Positions 38,148-50,600 of a stretch of DNA of 64,000 nucleotides are shown here, piece after piece. The position numbers and the translations under genes were made by a program. The stretch's first letter is position 1, and every line of letters starts with the position of its first letter. The DNA is from Pontiellaceae bacterium B1224 (GTDB lineage Bacteria; Verrucomicrobiota; Kiritimatiellia; Kiritimatiellales; Pontiellaceae), in assembly GCA_029432815.1 (NCBI GenBank), contig JAROBA010000026.1, positions 1 through 64,000 on the forward strand, written 5' to 3'. The notes beneath the pieces were generated by a model. That model was given only the letters and a program-made list of their open reading frames with translations. It did not search any database and was not told the DNA's origin.

Positions 38148-39899
38148 ATGAAATACGAAATGAATGATTTAGATCGTTTGCGCCACTCCACAGCGCACGT
38201 TATGGCAGCTGCGGTTTGCCGACTATTTGAAAATGTACAGCTCGACATCGGCCCTTCAACCGAAGATGGCTTCTATTATGACTTTGATCTGGAAGCCCGC
38301 CTGACGCCGGAAGACTTCGAGCGCATTGAAGCGGAAATGCAGAAAATCGTCGATGAGGACCTCCCTTTCGACTGCAAAACAGTTTCCCGCGACGAAGCCA
38401 AAGAATTGCTGAAAGACCAGAAATACAAGCTCGAACGCCTGGCTGATATTCCGGAAGGCGACGACATCACGTTTTACACCTGCGGCGAATTTATGGATCT
38501 CTGCCGCGGCCCTCACGTGGAAAGCACCGGCAAACTTCGTGCGTTCAAAATCATGAACATTGCGGGATCGTACTATCGCGGCCACGAAACCAACCCGATG
38601 CTGCAGCGCCTTTACGGCACAGCCTTCACCAATCCGAAACAGCTGCGTCTATATTTGAAACAGATCGAAGAAGCCCAGAAGCGCGATCACCGCAAGCTGG
38701 CAAAAGAGCTGGACCTGTTCTCCATTTCCGAGCAGGTCGGTCCCGGCCTGGTGAACTGGCATCCGAAAGGCGGTCGCATCCGTTCGCTGATCGAAGACTT
38801 CTGGAAGAAGGAACACTTCAAGAACGGATATGACATCGTCTACACCCCGCACATCGGCAAAGCCAACCTGTGGGAAACTTCCGGCCATCTGGATTTTTAC
38901 CGTGAAGGTATGTTTGCCGCCATGGATGTGGACGGTCAGGAATATTTCGCCAAGCCGATGAACTGCCCGTTTCATGTGGAGATCTATAAATCAGATCTCC
39001 GCTCCTATCGCGAGCTCCCGCTCCGCTGGGCCGAGTTGGGAACCGTTTACCGCTACGAAAAAGCCGGCACCCTGCACGGCCTCTTCCGCGTGCGCGGCTT
39101 TACCCAGGACGATGCCCACATTTTCTGCACGGTTGAACAGATTGAAGACGAAGTGAAAGAAGTGATCCGCTTCTGTAACTTTATCTGGAAAACCTTCGGC
39201 TTCACCGAGGTGAAAGCCTATCTCTCCACCCGCCCCGAAAAAGCGGTCGGCGAAGAAGCCCGCTGGGATACGGCCACCAAATCGCTCGAAGCCGCTATTA
39301 AAGCTGAAGGCCTGCCTTATGAAATCGACGAAGGCGGCGGTGCATTCTACGGGCCGAAGATCGACCTGAAGGTGAAGGATGCGATCGGCCGCGAGTGGCA
39401 GACCTCGACCATTCAGTTCGACTTTAACCTGCCGGAACGGTTCGACCTTAAATATATCGGCGACGACGGCGAAGCGCATCGGCCGTACATGGTGCATCGC
39501 GCCCTGTTCGGCAGTATTGAACGCTTCTTCGGCATCCTGACCGAACACTATGCCGGCGGCTTCCCCGTCTGGCTTGCACCGGAACAGGTGCGCATTCTTC
39601 CGCTGTCCGACGATCAGCTCGACTATGCGGATGAAGTACTTTCCAAACTTCGGAACGCGGAATTCCGCGTGACGATTGACACAAAACAGGGCAAACTGAA
39701 TGGCAAAGTGAAGAATGCCCAGCTCGACAAAGTGCCGTATATGCTTATTATCGGCAAACAAGAGCAGGAAAACGGACAAGTCGCTGTGCGGCATCGCCTT
39801 TCCGGGATGAAAGGTGCGTGCAGTTTAGACGAGTTCATCGCCCAGCTTAAAGAAGAAGAGCTGGATAAACGAACAGTAGACATGGAGGTATCAGATTAG
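38148..39899 (+). CDS. thrS: Threonyl-tRNA synthetase lacking the TGS domain
   Basis: A protein of about 583 residues charging tRNA-Thr. It starts directly with the editing domain (DLDRLRHSTAHVMAAAVCRLF) and has no N-terminal TGS domain, so it is shorter than the common 640-residue form. The catalytic core shows MNCPFHVEIY with a zinc-ligand Cys, RYEKAGTLHGLFRVRGFTQDDAHIFC in parts (RVRGFTQDDAHIF), and the anticodon-binding domain LAPEQVRILPLS at the C-terminus. Starts at 38133, 38148 and 38160 are all in frame; the promoter position favours the later two. Its stop overlaps the ATT start of infC. Confidence 0.93.
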   Translation: MKYEMNDLDRLRHSTAHVMAAAVCRLFENVQLDIGPSTEDGFYYDFDLEARLTPEDFERIEAEMQKIVDEDLPFDCKTVSRDEAKELLKDQKYKLERLADIPEGDDITFYTCGEFMDLCRGPHVESTGKLRAFKIMNIAGSYYRGHETNPMLQRLYGTAFTNPKQLRLYLKQIEEAQKRDHRKLAKELDLFSISEQVGPGLVNWHPKGGRIRSLIEDFWKKEHFKNGYDIVYTPHIGKANLWETSGHLDFYREGMFAAMDVDGQEYFAKPMNCPFHVEIYKSDLRSYRELPLRWAELGTVYRYEKAGTLHGLFRVRGFTQDDAHIFCTVEQIEDEVKEVIRFCNFIWKTFGFTEVKAYLSTRPEKAVGEEARWDTATKSLEAAIKAEGLPYEIDEGGGAFYGPKIDLKVKDAIGREWQTSTIQFDFNLPERFDLKYIGDDGEAHRPYMVHRALFGSIERFFGILTEHYAGGFPVWLAPEQVRILPLSDDQLDYADEVLSKLRNAEFRVTIDTKQGKLNGKVKNAQLDKVPYMLIIGKQEQENGQVAVRHRLSGMKGACSLDEFIAQLKEEELDKRTVDMEVSD

Positions 39900-40446
39900 T
39901 AAGCAAAACTTCAGAGGACGGCAGCAGCGCGAGCCGCAGGTTCGGATTAACCATCGTATCCGCGTTCCGGAAATCCGCGTCATTGATGCAAACGGCGATC
40001 AGCTCGGCATCATGAAAACAGGCGATGCGTTGCGTCGTGCCCAGGCATATGGAATTGATCTGGTGGAAATCTCCCCCACCGCCAAGCCGCCCCTATGCAA
40101 AATCATGGATTACGGCAAACACAAATACGACCAGGAGAAGAAGAAGAAAGAGCAGAAGAAGCACCAGGTGCAGACCAAGCTCAAAGAGGTCAAATTCCGT
40201 GTCAACGTGGGCGACCACGACTACGACACCAAAATGCGTAATCTTCGCAAATTTATTGAACATGGCGATCGTGTAAAACTGTCGCTCATGTTCCGCGGGC
40301 GTGAAAATGCGCACCGTGAATTGGGATTGGAAGTTCTCCAGCGCGTCATTAAAGACACCGAAGATATTACTTCCGTTGATCAGGCACCGCGGCTGCAGGG
40401 CCGCTTCATCAATGCGGTCCTCGTACCCAAGAAAAAAGTTAAATAA
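39895..40446 (+). CDS. infC: Translation initiation factor IF-3 with ATT start codon
   Basis: A 183-residue IF-3, which keeps ribosomal subunits apart and checks start-codon choice. The full protein begins at the rare ATT at 39895 with GGAGG six bases upstream, giving SKQNFRGRQQREPQVRINHRI before the usual RVPEIRVIDANGDQLGIM. The first ATG in frame (40012) would delete the essential N-terminal segment. The ATT overlaps the thrS stop (ATTAG). An AUU start is the classic basis of IF-3 autoregulation in enterobacteria. IF3-N and IF3-C domains joined by a lysine-rich linker (KKKKEQKKHQ) are complete. Unusually, rpmI and rplT do not follow. Confidence 0.96.
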   Translation: MSKQNFRGRQQREPQVRINHRIRVPEIRVIDANGDQLGIMKTGDALRRAQAYGIDLVEISPTAKPPLCKIMDYGKHKYDQEKKKKEQKKHQVQTKLKEVKFRVNVGDHDYDTKMRNLRKFIEHGDRVKLSLMFRGRENAHRELGLEVLQRVIKDTEDITSVDQAPRLQGRFINAVLVPKKKVK

Positions 40447-40486
40447 ACAACGCACAAAACAACCACCGACCGGGAGTTATTCTACA

Positions 40487-43306
40487 GTGAAAACTCATTT
40501 ATTGCGGTACCCGTTGGTCAGTTGCAAAAAGAAGGTGGTGCTCTTCGCGGCACTCACCTTTTTTTTATGCCTGTCACGGACCCAGGCACAAACAAATACC
40601 GCCACCGGCACGGTGTATGGAAGTAATATCAATGGTCCAGCCATCACCTCCTTCAACGATGGATCAGCGGATCTCGCGGTTCAGAATCCAGCGACCACAC
40701 AGATTACTTTCGACAAGGAAGTCGATGGTTTCATTTCGATCAGTAATAACTTCAGTTCATTCGACCTGCTCGCAACCGGCGGAACGCTTACAGGATCGGA
40801 GACCCCCACGTTACATATAACCGGAGGAACCAACCTGTATATTACAGGAGGCACCTTTACCGGTGGCTCAGAAACGGTTTTTTCCAATGATTGGAACGGC
40901 GCCATTGGCGGTTTGATCTCGGGAACGGCGACCACGGTTGTTTCCGGAACCACGTTCACTGGAGGAACGCTGACCATCATGGACAGTACAACCGGCGGCC
41001 CACCCCCGATTCCCGGCCAAACCAATTCAACGACTTACCAAACGCCGGTTGCCCAGGGCGCAGACGGGTTTTATGTGGAAAACGGCTACCTGCTTCTGAC
41101 GGATGCCTCTTCCATGACCGGCGGGGATGGGCAGGAAGCCGATGCCACGCGTAACGATGTCTTCGCCTCGGGCGGAAACGGGCTCTCATTAATTAACAGT
41201 TCAGCTGTAATCAGCAATGGAACCTATCAAGGCGGGAATGGAGGCATTGCAGAGGTTTCCGCAAGCTACTCCGCTTATGCTCAGGGCGGGAGCGGGCTGT
41301 ATGCCTCCAACTCCACTGCGGTGATTTATACCGGCACCTTCACCGGCGGTGCCGGCGGAGAGGTTAACGGCGAAGTTGCGGCAGGCGGCTCCGGACTTGT
41401 TGGCCTCGACGGCTCCTCTATCACAAACATCGGCGGCTCCTTCACCGGCAGCGCAGATATTCCCGCCGTTCAGCTTTATAACAGTGATCTTACTTCGCTG
41501 GGCGGTCTTTATACGGGCGGCTTACTCAGCTCAACCACGGGAAGCGGCACGAACACACTTAGCCTGCTGGGCGGTACGTTCGATTCTATCTCCTTCATGA
41601 ACGATTCCTCGAATGGTGTGCAATTCGTCACGGCGAGTAATCTGGTCGTTTCTTCCGGGATTTATCAGGATGGAGGAAGGATTGAAATCAACAATATCGA
41701 AGATTCCGGCTTTATGAACCTCGAGGTTGAAAGCGGCTCTATGATCTTTACCGAAGACCTGACTCTGACAGGATCTCTGGCCCTCAACTCCGCAGACAGC
41801 AAAGCTGTTTTTTTCCAGGGGTTGGAAGTTGCAAACAATGCGACGGTCGATCTCGGCATAGGACAAATTGAAACCGCAGGTGCTTTTAATTTAATGAGCG
41901 GGGCTGCGCTGAACCTCACCATCGTCACAAACCTGAGCGGTTCCATCACCGCCGGATCCGCCGACTTTTCAACCAATGCTTCTTTGCTGGTGGATGCCAG
42001 CCTGGCCGGTTTTACCTCCGGCCTATCCACCAACACATTCCTTGTCACCACCGGTGGAGTCAGTGGGTTTAATACCAATGATGTACTGACGGAAGTGCTG
42101 GTTTCGAACAATACCAACGTGCTGGGCAGGACCTCCTTCAGCGGATTCCTGATCAATGCGAACAATCTATCGGCGCTTTTCAGCACGGCCACCCTCAGCA
42201 ACTACTGGAATGCAACCGGCAAACTGGCTGTTCTGGCAAATGAACTGGAAGTCCTCGCACCGGCTGAAATGAATGCTGCCATCAACAGCCTCGGTCCTGA
42301 TGCTTCAAAATCGGCCATCGAGGAAACCTATTTTACTACACCAAATACTTTTCAAGTTGCAAAACAGGGCCTGGATGCCGCCGTCGGTCTCTCTCTCTCC
42401 CGAGGTGCCGAATTCCGTGAGCAGCTCCTGCTGCCCGCCGGAACTAAAGGTCCCGCTTCCGCCGTAAACAACGATTGGCGTTTCTGGGCAAAATTCTATG
42501 GTCAGTTTTACAGCCGCGGGCAGGATGGGCTGAATCCGGAATACGATGCTGACATCCACGGCGGTGTTGTTGGAATGGACAAGAGTTTCGGCAATCTCCT
42601 GGTGGGCATCAGCGGAGGCATGGGAAACTATTCCATCACAGCAGACTCCGACGCCGATCAGGGTATCGATGCCTATCAGGGCTCTCTCTATGCCACCTAC
42701 GGAAAAGGCCATGCGTACATCGATGCCGGTTTGGCCTATGGCATGAATCAGGTGCAATCCCAAACAGCCTACCCATTCATTCTTGACGGCGAATTCGACG
42801 CTCAACTGATCAGCGGCTATCTCGGCGGCGGCTGGGGTTTCGGAGTTCCAACCATTGGAACTCTTCTCACTCCGGTTGCGGCGGTGCGGTATACGCTGTA
42901 CCAGCAGGACCCCTACACCGAAACCAGCACCACGGCCGTCCCCCGCTCCTTCGATGAATTTGATGCCGATTCATTTTCCGGCTCAATCGGTTTAAATGCA
43001 GCCTCGCTGAACAACATTTCGCTCAGCACGTTTGCTTTCAAACTGGAGGGTCGCGCACACTGGATACGCGAATTTAATCCGCAGCCCGGCGATCTCTCCT
43101 ACCAGCTGGTTGGCGGAAACAGCAGCTATCTGATTGCCTATCCCTATCTGGATGAAGATACTATCCAACTCGGTTTCGGCTTCATCTTCTTTAATAATAT
43201 GAAGCGGTCTCAAAAAAATGTGTTGCTACGGTTGGACTTTGATGAGCTGTTCGGCGAAGATTTCAACTCGCATAACCTGTCAGCAAAAGTTATCTACGCG
43301 TTTTAA
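40487..43306 (+). CDS. Autotransporter (type V secretion), first of two
   Basis: A protein of 939 residues. The N-terminal signal (KKKVVLFAALTFFLCLSRTQA, residues 14-34) follows a short basic extension. The passenger, to about residue 655, is rich in Gly, Ser, Thr and Asn with repeated TGGTFTGG-like beta-solenoid units. The C-terminal translocator barrel begins near residue 663 (WRFWAKFYGQFYSRGQDG) and ends VIYAF with terminal Phe. I choose GTG 40487, with GGGAG ten bases upstream, because ATGs further upstream lie inside infC. Passenger function unknown; adhesion is typical. Palindromes: perfect at 40882-40896 and 42846-42860, one mismatch at 41813-41827. Confidence 0.9.
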   Translation: MKTHLLRYPLVSCKKKVVLFAALTFFLCLSRTQAQTNTATGTVYGSNINGPAITSFNDGSADLAVQNPATTQITFDKEVDGFISISNNFSSFDLLATGGTLTGSETPTLHITGGTNLYITGGTFTGGSETVFSNDWNGAIGGLISGTATTVVSGTTFTGGTLTIMDSTTGGPPPIPGQTNSTTYQTPVAQGADGFYVENGYLLLTDASSMTGGDGQEADATRNDVFASGGNGLSLINSSAVISNGTYQGGNGGIAEVSASYSAYAQGGSGLYASNSTAVIYTGTFTGGAGGEVNGEVAAGGSGLVGLDGSSITNIGGSFTGSADIPAVQLYNSDLTSLGGLYTGGLLSSTTGSGTNTLSLLGGTFDSISFMNDSSNGVQFVTASNLVVSSGIYQDGGRIEINNIEDSGFMNLEVESGSMIFTEDLTLTGSLALNSADSKAVFFQGLEVANNATVDLGIGQIETAGAFNLMSGAALNLTIVTNLSGSITAGSADFSTNASLLVDASLAGFTSGLSTNTFLVTTGGVSGFNTNDVLTEVLVSNNTNVLGRTSFSGFLINANNLSALFSTATLSNYWNATGKLAVLANELEVLAPAEMNAAINSLGPDASKSAIEETYFTTPNTFQVAKQGLDAAVGLSLSRGAEFREQLLLPAGTKGPASAVNNDWRFWAKFYGQFYSRGQDGLNPEYDADIHGGVVGMDKSFGNLLVGISGGMGNYSITADSDADQGIDAYQGSLYATYGKGHAYIDAGLAYGMNQVQSQTAYPFILDGEFDAQLISGYLGGGWGFGVPTIGTLLTPVAAVRYTLYQQDPYTETSTTAVPRSFDEFDADSFSGSIGLNAASLNNISLSTFAFKLEGRAHWIREFNPQPGDLSYQLVGGNSSYLIAYPYLDEDTIQLGFGFIFFNNMKRSQKNVLLRLDFDELFGEDFNSHNLSAKVIYAF

Positions 43307-43334
43307 CGGGGAAGACAAAAAAAAGATGGAACCA

Positions 43335-43363
43335 GAGCGAACCTTCGGGTTCGCTCTTTTTTT
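43335..43363 (+). terminator. Rho-independent terminator with UUCG loop
   Basis: GAGCGAACC-TTCG-GGTTCGCTC followed by seven Ts, a stable UUCG-capped hairpin just after the first autotransporter gene. Confidence 0.9.
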
Positions 43364-43369
43364 CATGTT

Positions 43370-45700
43370 CTACTCAACCCGCAACCGAATGAAACCATGC
43401 GATGTAGCGGGAAGAGCGTTTGTAATAACATTAAACGTCTCGCTCAACCGTCCGGTGGAAACGATTCCTGTTAACGGAACCCACGAACCAGCAGTAAGAT
43501 TGTCCGTTCGTTCCGGATGGTAGGTTAATCCATGCTCACCGCTACGTTCGGGGTAGATATAATGTAGACGGTTCGTATTCCCCGCAACGGCGAACTCGAT
43601 CGGATAGCCCGTACTGGCAGCATTTTCAGGATCGCCTCCAAGGGCATATTCCAGAAGATTATTGAAAGAATCGCCGTCAAGATTATCAGTCATATTGGTA
43701 AAGCTCTTCAATCCGGCAAAAGTGGATATCCAATCCCCATATGCGGGATTCAGTGTTGGTTCCGTCGCTATCGGCAGTACCCTGAAACCATATTCAGAGG
43801 ACGGAGATGAATAGGTGATCTCAACATCCAACCGGGTTCTGCCCTGAGTTAAGGATGAAGGGAGAACGACTTCATTAATACCCCAACCGAATGTAGAGTT
43901 GGTATAGTTCAAATCAACGTGACTCCATTGTCCTGCCACCATTCCATCAACGCGGACTATTGCGGCATTCGTGGTTGCACTGAAATTAGATAATGACTGA
44001 AGAATCACTCCATCATTCTCCGGAGGAATACTGACCGAAAAGGCGGACTGCATGATATTTGAAAAGCCGGGAACCGTCATATTTTCCGCATCAATTTCCG
44101 CTTTCGGCGTAATATACTTTGCGGTATTCGTGGCGGGATCCCCATTGCAAACGTAAAAATGGTCCGCCGCATTTGCAACTCCAATCTCAGCCCCGATATA
44201 CGATGCAGCATCTTTTTTCTGATAGCTGTAGGTAACCACGGAATAGTACCCGGAGTCATATACGGGGTATTGTCCATGTTCAATGGTAAACAGCATAGAC
44301 GAGGTCCAGCTAATCGGGTCGGCAATATTAAATCGATACGCCTGCGTCCAACTGTCCGCACCCTGGCAATGATACTTAGCCGGCAAACCATGATAGGGCA
44401 TGCAGAAAAGCTCCGCCTCCTGATTCGCGCCCTTATCCCCGTAGTCATTGTAATAATAGGCCCCGTTAAACCAGTCTTCATTTCCGGTACCATGAATGAA
44501 CGGATGTTTTGTCCCATCGATATAGATGCGGGCATCCCCTTCCAGATAAGCCATCCCATAATACCCGAGTCCATTTCCTTCCATGTAGAGCGAAAGACCG
44601 GCGAACCGGCCTGCACAGCCGGACTCATCAAATAAAACCAGATCTCCGGCCTCAATCGAATACGCGGCAGATCGACGACGCGCATGGAAGTAGCCAGAAT
44701 CAGCTGCATCATACACCTGCGAGTTCGTCGCCACTTCAAATTGGAAATTTGAAAGTACGACTCCAGAGCTGTTGGAAAACAATATTTCGGCACTGTCCCA
44801 ATACGGCATGGGGAAATAGCAATACCAGTTTCCGTTCGTTCTCATGCCGATCGGCAGACTCAAAACCTCCACTTCTCCAACTGCAGAGCCGAAAAATTCG
44901 CCCAGTGGAATTGAATCAACTGTCGTCATTCCATCAAAGTTCATACTGATGAAGCAGTTTGCCAAAACTTCAGCAGGTACGGGGTCGAAATCAAATTCCA
45001 GAGATTGGATCACACCCGCTCCATGAACATTCAATAAGCTCCTGATTTCTCCCGGTTCGACCGCATCGCTGCCAGTAAAATACTGGTTCCCGCTCTTCGG
45101 TTTGGGATCATTCCCCGCCTGATGCAGATAGTCAGCAACAGCATCATACGTATTCGTTCCCATCCAGGATTCCACCGCAGTACCAACAGGATAATCCTCA
45201 TAGGTAATATTGTAGTAGGATATAGGTGAAGCTCCGCAATCCGTTATCAGAAGTGATTTTTCATAAGGAAATGGAATATAGCAAATTCGCCCTCCAGCTG
45301 ATTCCGTCGGCCCCGCAACAAGAGGATAAGGAAACATACCGGATTGAAACAACTCATAAGGCGTTACGGAAAAAGAAGCATTTGTTTCTCCGTCAAAATA
45401 AAAGCTGATTCTCGAATCCTGCTCTTTAGCACCGGTAATCCACAGGCGGGTTACACAACCGGGCCCTTCATCATAAAACATGGTCCGCTCGCCGTTCCGC
45501 TCATATAGCCAGCTCTTATTATCTGCCGCTTCAGCAATCCGCTTGAAAGAGCTGAATTCATAGGTTCGGACCTCGCATTCCAAAATTGGTATCGACTCAA
45601 ATTGAGTCATCCGCTCCAATACTCGGTTTTGAACTCCGAACGCCGGCAGGGCACCGGCGCAAATACACAGAACTATCAGTTGTTGATGAATGACTCGCAT
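43370..45700 (-). CDS. Secreted DUF2961 (GH172-like) protein
   Basis: A 776-residue secreted protein. The signal peptide is residues 1-22 (MRVIHQQLIVLCICAGALPAFG). The body matches DUF2961: SFKRIAEAADNKSWLYERNGERTMFYDEGPGCVTRLWITG, in parts DNKSW and GPGCVTRLW, then IYIDGTKHPFIHGTGNEDWFNGAYYYNDYG, in part GTGNEDWFNGAYYY. DUF2961 proteins include GH172 glycosidases acting on furanose-containing glycans; the substrate here is unknown. The C-terminus has DNLDGDSFNNLLEYALGGDP, a segment common at the end of secreted enzymes in this lineage. I use ATG 45700 (GGGAG upstream); the frame open to 45793 would overlap pyrG. Confidence 0.85.
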   Translation of the reverse strand: MRVIHQQLIVLCICAGALPAFGVQNRVLERMTQFESIPILECEVRTYEFSSFKRIAEAADNKSWLYERNGERTMFYDEGPGCVTRLWITGAKEQDSRISFYFDGETNASFSVTPYELFQSGMFPYPLVAGPTESAGGRICYIPFPYEKSLLITDCGASPISYYNITYEDYPVGTAVESWMGTNTYDAVADYLHQAGNDPKPKSGNQYFTGSDAVEPGEIRSLLNVHGAGVIQSLEFDFDPVPAEVLANCFISMNFDGMTTVDSIPLGEFFGSAVGEVEVLSLPIGMRTNGNWYCYFPMPYWDSAEILFSNSSGVVLSNFQFEVATNSQVYDAADSGYFHARRRSAAYSIEAGDLVLFDESGCAGRFAGLSLYMEGNGLGYYGMAYLEGDARIYIDGTKHPFIHGTGNEDWFNGAYYYNDYGDKGANQEAELFCMPYHGLPAKYHCQGADSWTQAYRFNIADPISWTSSMLFTIEHGQYPVYDSGYYSVVTYSYQKKDAASYIGAEIGVANAADHFYVCNGDPATNTAKYITPKAEIDAENMTVPGFSNIMQSAFSVSIPPENDGVILQSLSNFSATTNAAIVRVDGMVAGQWSHVDLNYTNSTFGWGINEVVLPSSLTQGRTRLDVEITYSSPSSEYGFRVLPIATEPTLNPAYGDWISTFAGLKSFTNMTDNLDGDSFNNLLEYALGGDPENAASTGYPIEFAVAGNTNRLHYIYPERSGEHGLTYHPERTDNLTAGSWVPLTGIVSTGRLSETFNVITNALPATSHGFIRLRVE

Positions 45701-45743
45701 TCCATTCTCCCGAAAAATCAGTGCTGATCCAAGAGCTGGAAAG

Positions 45744-45758
45744 TTCCAAACATTGGAA
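45744..45758. repeat. Iterated palindrome at the pyrG stop
   Basis: A perfect TTCCAAACATTGGAA directly beside the pyrG stop codon, within the 58-nt gap to the DUF2961 gene on the same strand. Confidence 0.9.
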
Positions 45759-47468
<1,710 letters not shown>

Positions 47469-47611
47469 TTATTGGAAAAATCACATTTTCCAATCCCTGA
47501 AAGTCGCTCGAAAGTCGGCAAACCTTATTGTTTTTTAACCTCTCAGAGGCTAGATTGGGCGATCTTTTTTACAGGGGAAGACTCCGGAGCGAATATAAGG
47601 AACTGATTTGA

Positions 47612-50600
47612 ATGAAAATACATAGAATAGACGGACAGACTCTACTCACAATTTCCACGCTATTGACGACCTGCGCCCTGAGCAGCCAGGCTCAGGACCT
47701 TATCTATAATTCACCTACCGGATCGGTCACAACGATTACTTCGCCAACCAATGCCGCGCGTCTTTTTGTCGGAGTTGATGAGGCCAATAATCACCTGCAC
47801 CTCGAGAATGGAGCTCTTCTATCCGTATCCCTTTTAGCAGAAGTCGGCCAGCAATCCTCAGCGACCAACAGTCTGCTTTCTGTTGAAAACGGTGGACAGA
47901 TGGTCGTTGGAAATGCCGACACCAACAATCTGCCTGCCAGCGGAATTCTGGTTGGCGACACCTCCCGAACCGCTGAGATGAAGGTCGATCATGATTCACG
48001 CATCATCACAGATAACCTCTACGTGGGAGCCGGTTCGAACGAAACGGGAAAAGTGAGTGCCGAAAACGGTGGCAGCATTGAAGTGACCGGCGATGTGGTT
48101 GTCGGGGCCATTGACAGCCAAAACAATGTAATTTCGCTTCAAGACAATGGTTCACTGCTCATTGATAATGCCGCCAATCTCCAAATCGTAAATGACCCCG
48201 CTGCAACGGAAGAACTGAATGAAGTTGTTGTCGGCTCGGGCAGTTCTCTACTTATTAAAGGTGATTTGTATGCCCCGGACCTGATCAACAAAGACGGCCT
48301 GAACTTTGAGTCCGGTGCCGCACTAGGTGTTGGAGGCGAGCTGACCACGGTTGATAATGCCATCAATAATGGATTAAATATCCTGTTGGATGATTCCCTG
48401 TCAACCAATCATACCGCCCAATGGACTGCTTCATCGATTGATGTCGGCACTTCCACAGACAGCAATTCTCTCACGGTTAAAAATGGCGCACAGGCAACCT
48501 CTTCCGGTTTTGTATATGTTGGGAAAGACAGCAGTGCAACGGATAACAGCATCATCATCACCGGATCCAATTCCACCTTCACCGCTCAGGAAAAAGTATT
48601 CATCGGAGCCAATGGATCACGGAATGCGCTGGAAATTCTGGAAGGGGCTTCGGCAACAATTCATGCCGACCTGAAGTTAGGCTCATCTGCAGGTGCAGCC
48701 AACAACACGCTGGAGGTTGACGGAACGAACAGCAGCTTGACCGTGAATGCCGATGTATTCATTGGTGTCAGTGGAGCGAACAATGCAATGACCGTATCCG
48801 ATGGTGCATTGGCCACATTCAGCGGGGACCTGGATATCGGCCAAAAAGGAAATGATAATAGTGTCACCGTGAATAACGGTGAACTGACTACTGATACTAT
48901 CACCGTTGGATCTGAAGGCGACAGCAATGACCTCATTGTGACAGGCACCAACGGAGTGTTAAATGCTGCCAGCGTCGTCATCGGCGATGAAGGCGATTCA
49001 AACACCTTTAAGGTGAGCGGCGGAGCGCAGGTCGAAATTACCGATACCCTCTCAATCGGAAATGAAGGCGACAGCAACTACATCCAGCTGAATGACAGCA
49101 ATTCAACCGTTCGGGCTGGCTCCGATGTTGTGCTCGGGGCAAACGGAGATAACAACAAAATCTATATCTATGGAGGAACGCTTGAAGCCGGAGCCGATGT
49201 TTATGTCGGCTATACCAACGAAACCGAAAAGAGCACCGTTCAGATTTCCGGAACCGATGCAAAACTTGAAGTTGCGAAAGATTTATTCATCGGCTCGGAT
49301 GTCAGTTCAAATAACTCGGTGGTTGTTCAAAACGGAGGGGTACTTCAGGTCAACGGTCGCACCAATCTGGTCTTCGGCACCGCCACAAACAACACCATCA
49401 CCATCGGAAACAACGGCTCACTGAAAACAACCGATTGGGATGCTTCCATTATTGAATCCAACCTAACCTTCGAAACCGGTGCGGGGCTTTGGTTAACCGG
49501 TGAATACACGGGGACCAACTCACTTGAAGGAAGCCTTAACCTCACACTGGATGGTACCGGTGCATCATGGGTTACAACCGATATGCTGGTCGGTATCGAC
49601 ACCGATAATAATTCACTCACGATCACCAACGGAGCGTCAGCTCACGCCATGGGTAATCTCACAATTGGCGAAGCTTCCGAGGGAAATTCGATCTCCGTTG
49701 GCGGCTCCGGTTCTTTATTGCAAGTGGACAATAATCTCTCCGTTGGCACAGAAGACAACGGACCAATTTACTCACTGGTTGAGAATGATGTATTTGTGAC
49801 GGCCGGAGCCAGCATTTTGGTTGGAGGCAATGCAGCACTCTATTCGGGAGCTACCCTGACCGTTGACTCCAAATCTCAGATGGATGTCCAGGGTAATTAC
49901 AGCCAGGACCGCTTTTCCTCACTCAATATCGGTATTAGCAGCAATCAAACGGCACCGAATCTCGTGGTGGGCGGCTCCGCTGATTTTACGAGTTCCTACA
50001 ATGCAGAGGAAAATTCAATCATCCGAATCTTTAATGAGGGAATCGGCGAATCCAATACCATTGCAATCGTGCAGGCCAATGAAATCACACTGGATGGAAA
50101 CAAGGCAACCGGCGGTGCATTCGAAGCTAATATTGCATCAAACTCCCTGCTCGGATTCACCGTAACCATCACCAATAATGTGTCAGACTATTTCATTGTC
50201 TTAAGCGACTTTTTGGAACGCAATATCGGAGAAGCAGGAGAACTGAACGGTCAGCTGCTCGATGTTTCCATTGCAATCGAAGACATGGCAACTGCCGGCA
50301 ATTCTAATGCCACGGCCATGATCGACATTATCTCTCAGCTCGACTCCTCCCGGATTCAGCCGGTAATGGATTCCTATTACGGCGAAAAGGAAAGCGCGCT
50401 TCCGGTCCTGAACGTATTCAACCTCGGCATCCAAAATGTTGCAAATCAGGTCACGATGCGGGCCGACAATACCCGCAGCCGCAATGGTATGGCCTCTTCC
50501 ACCGCAGATTTCGACAAACCGGAGGGTCCTTCCGGCCCCCATGAATCCGGGCAGGAACTGCAAGGATGGATCAGCGCTTACGGCACAAAAGGTTCGGAAA

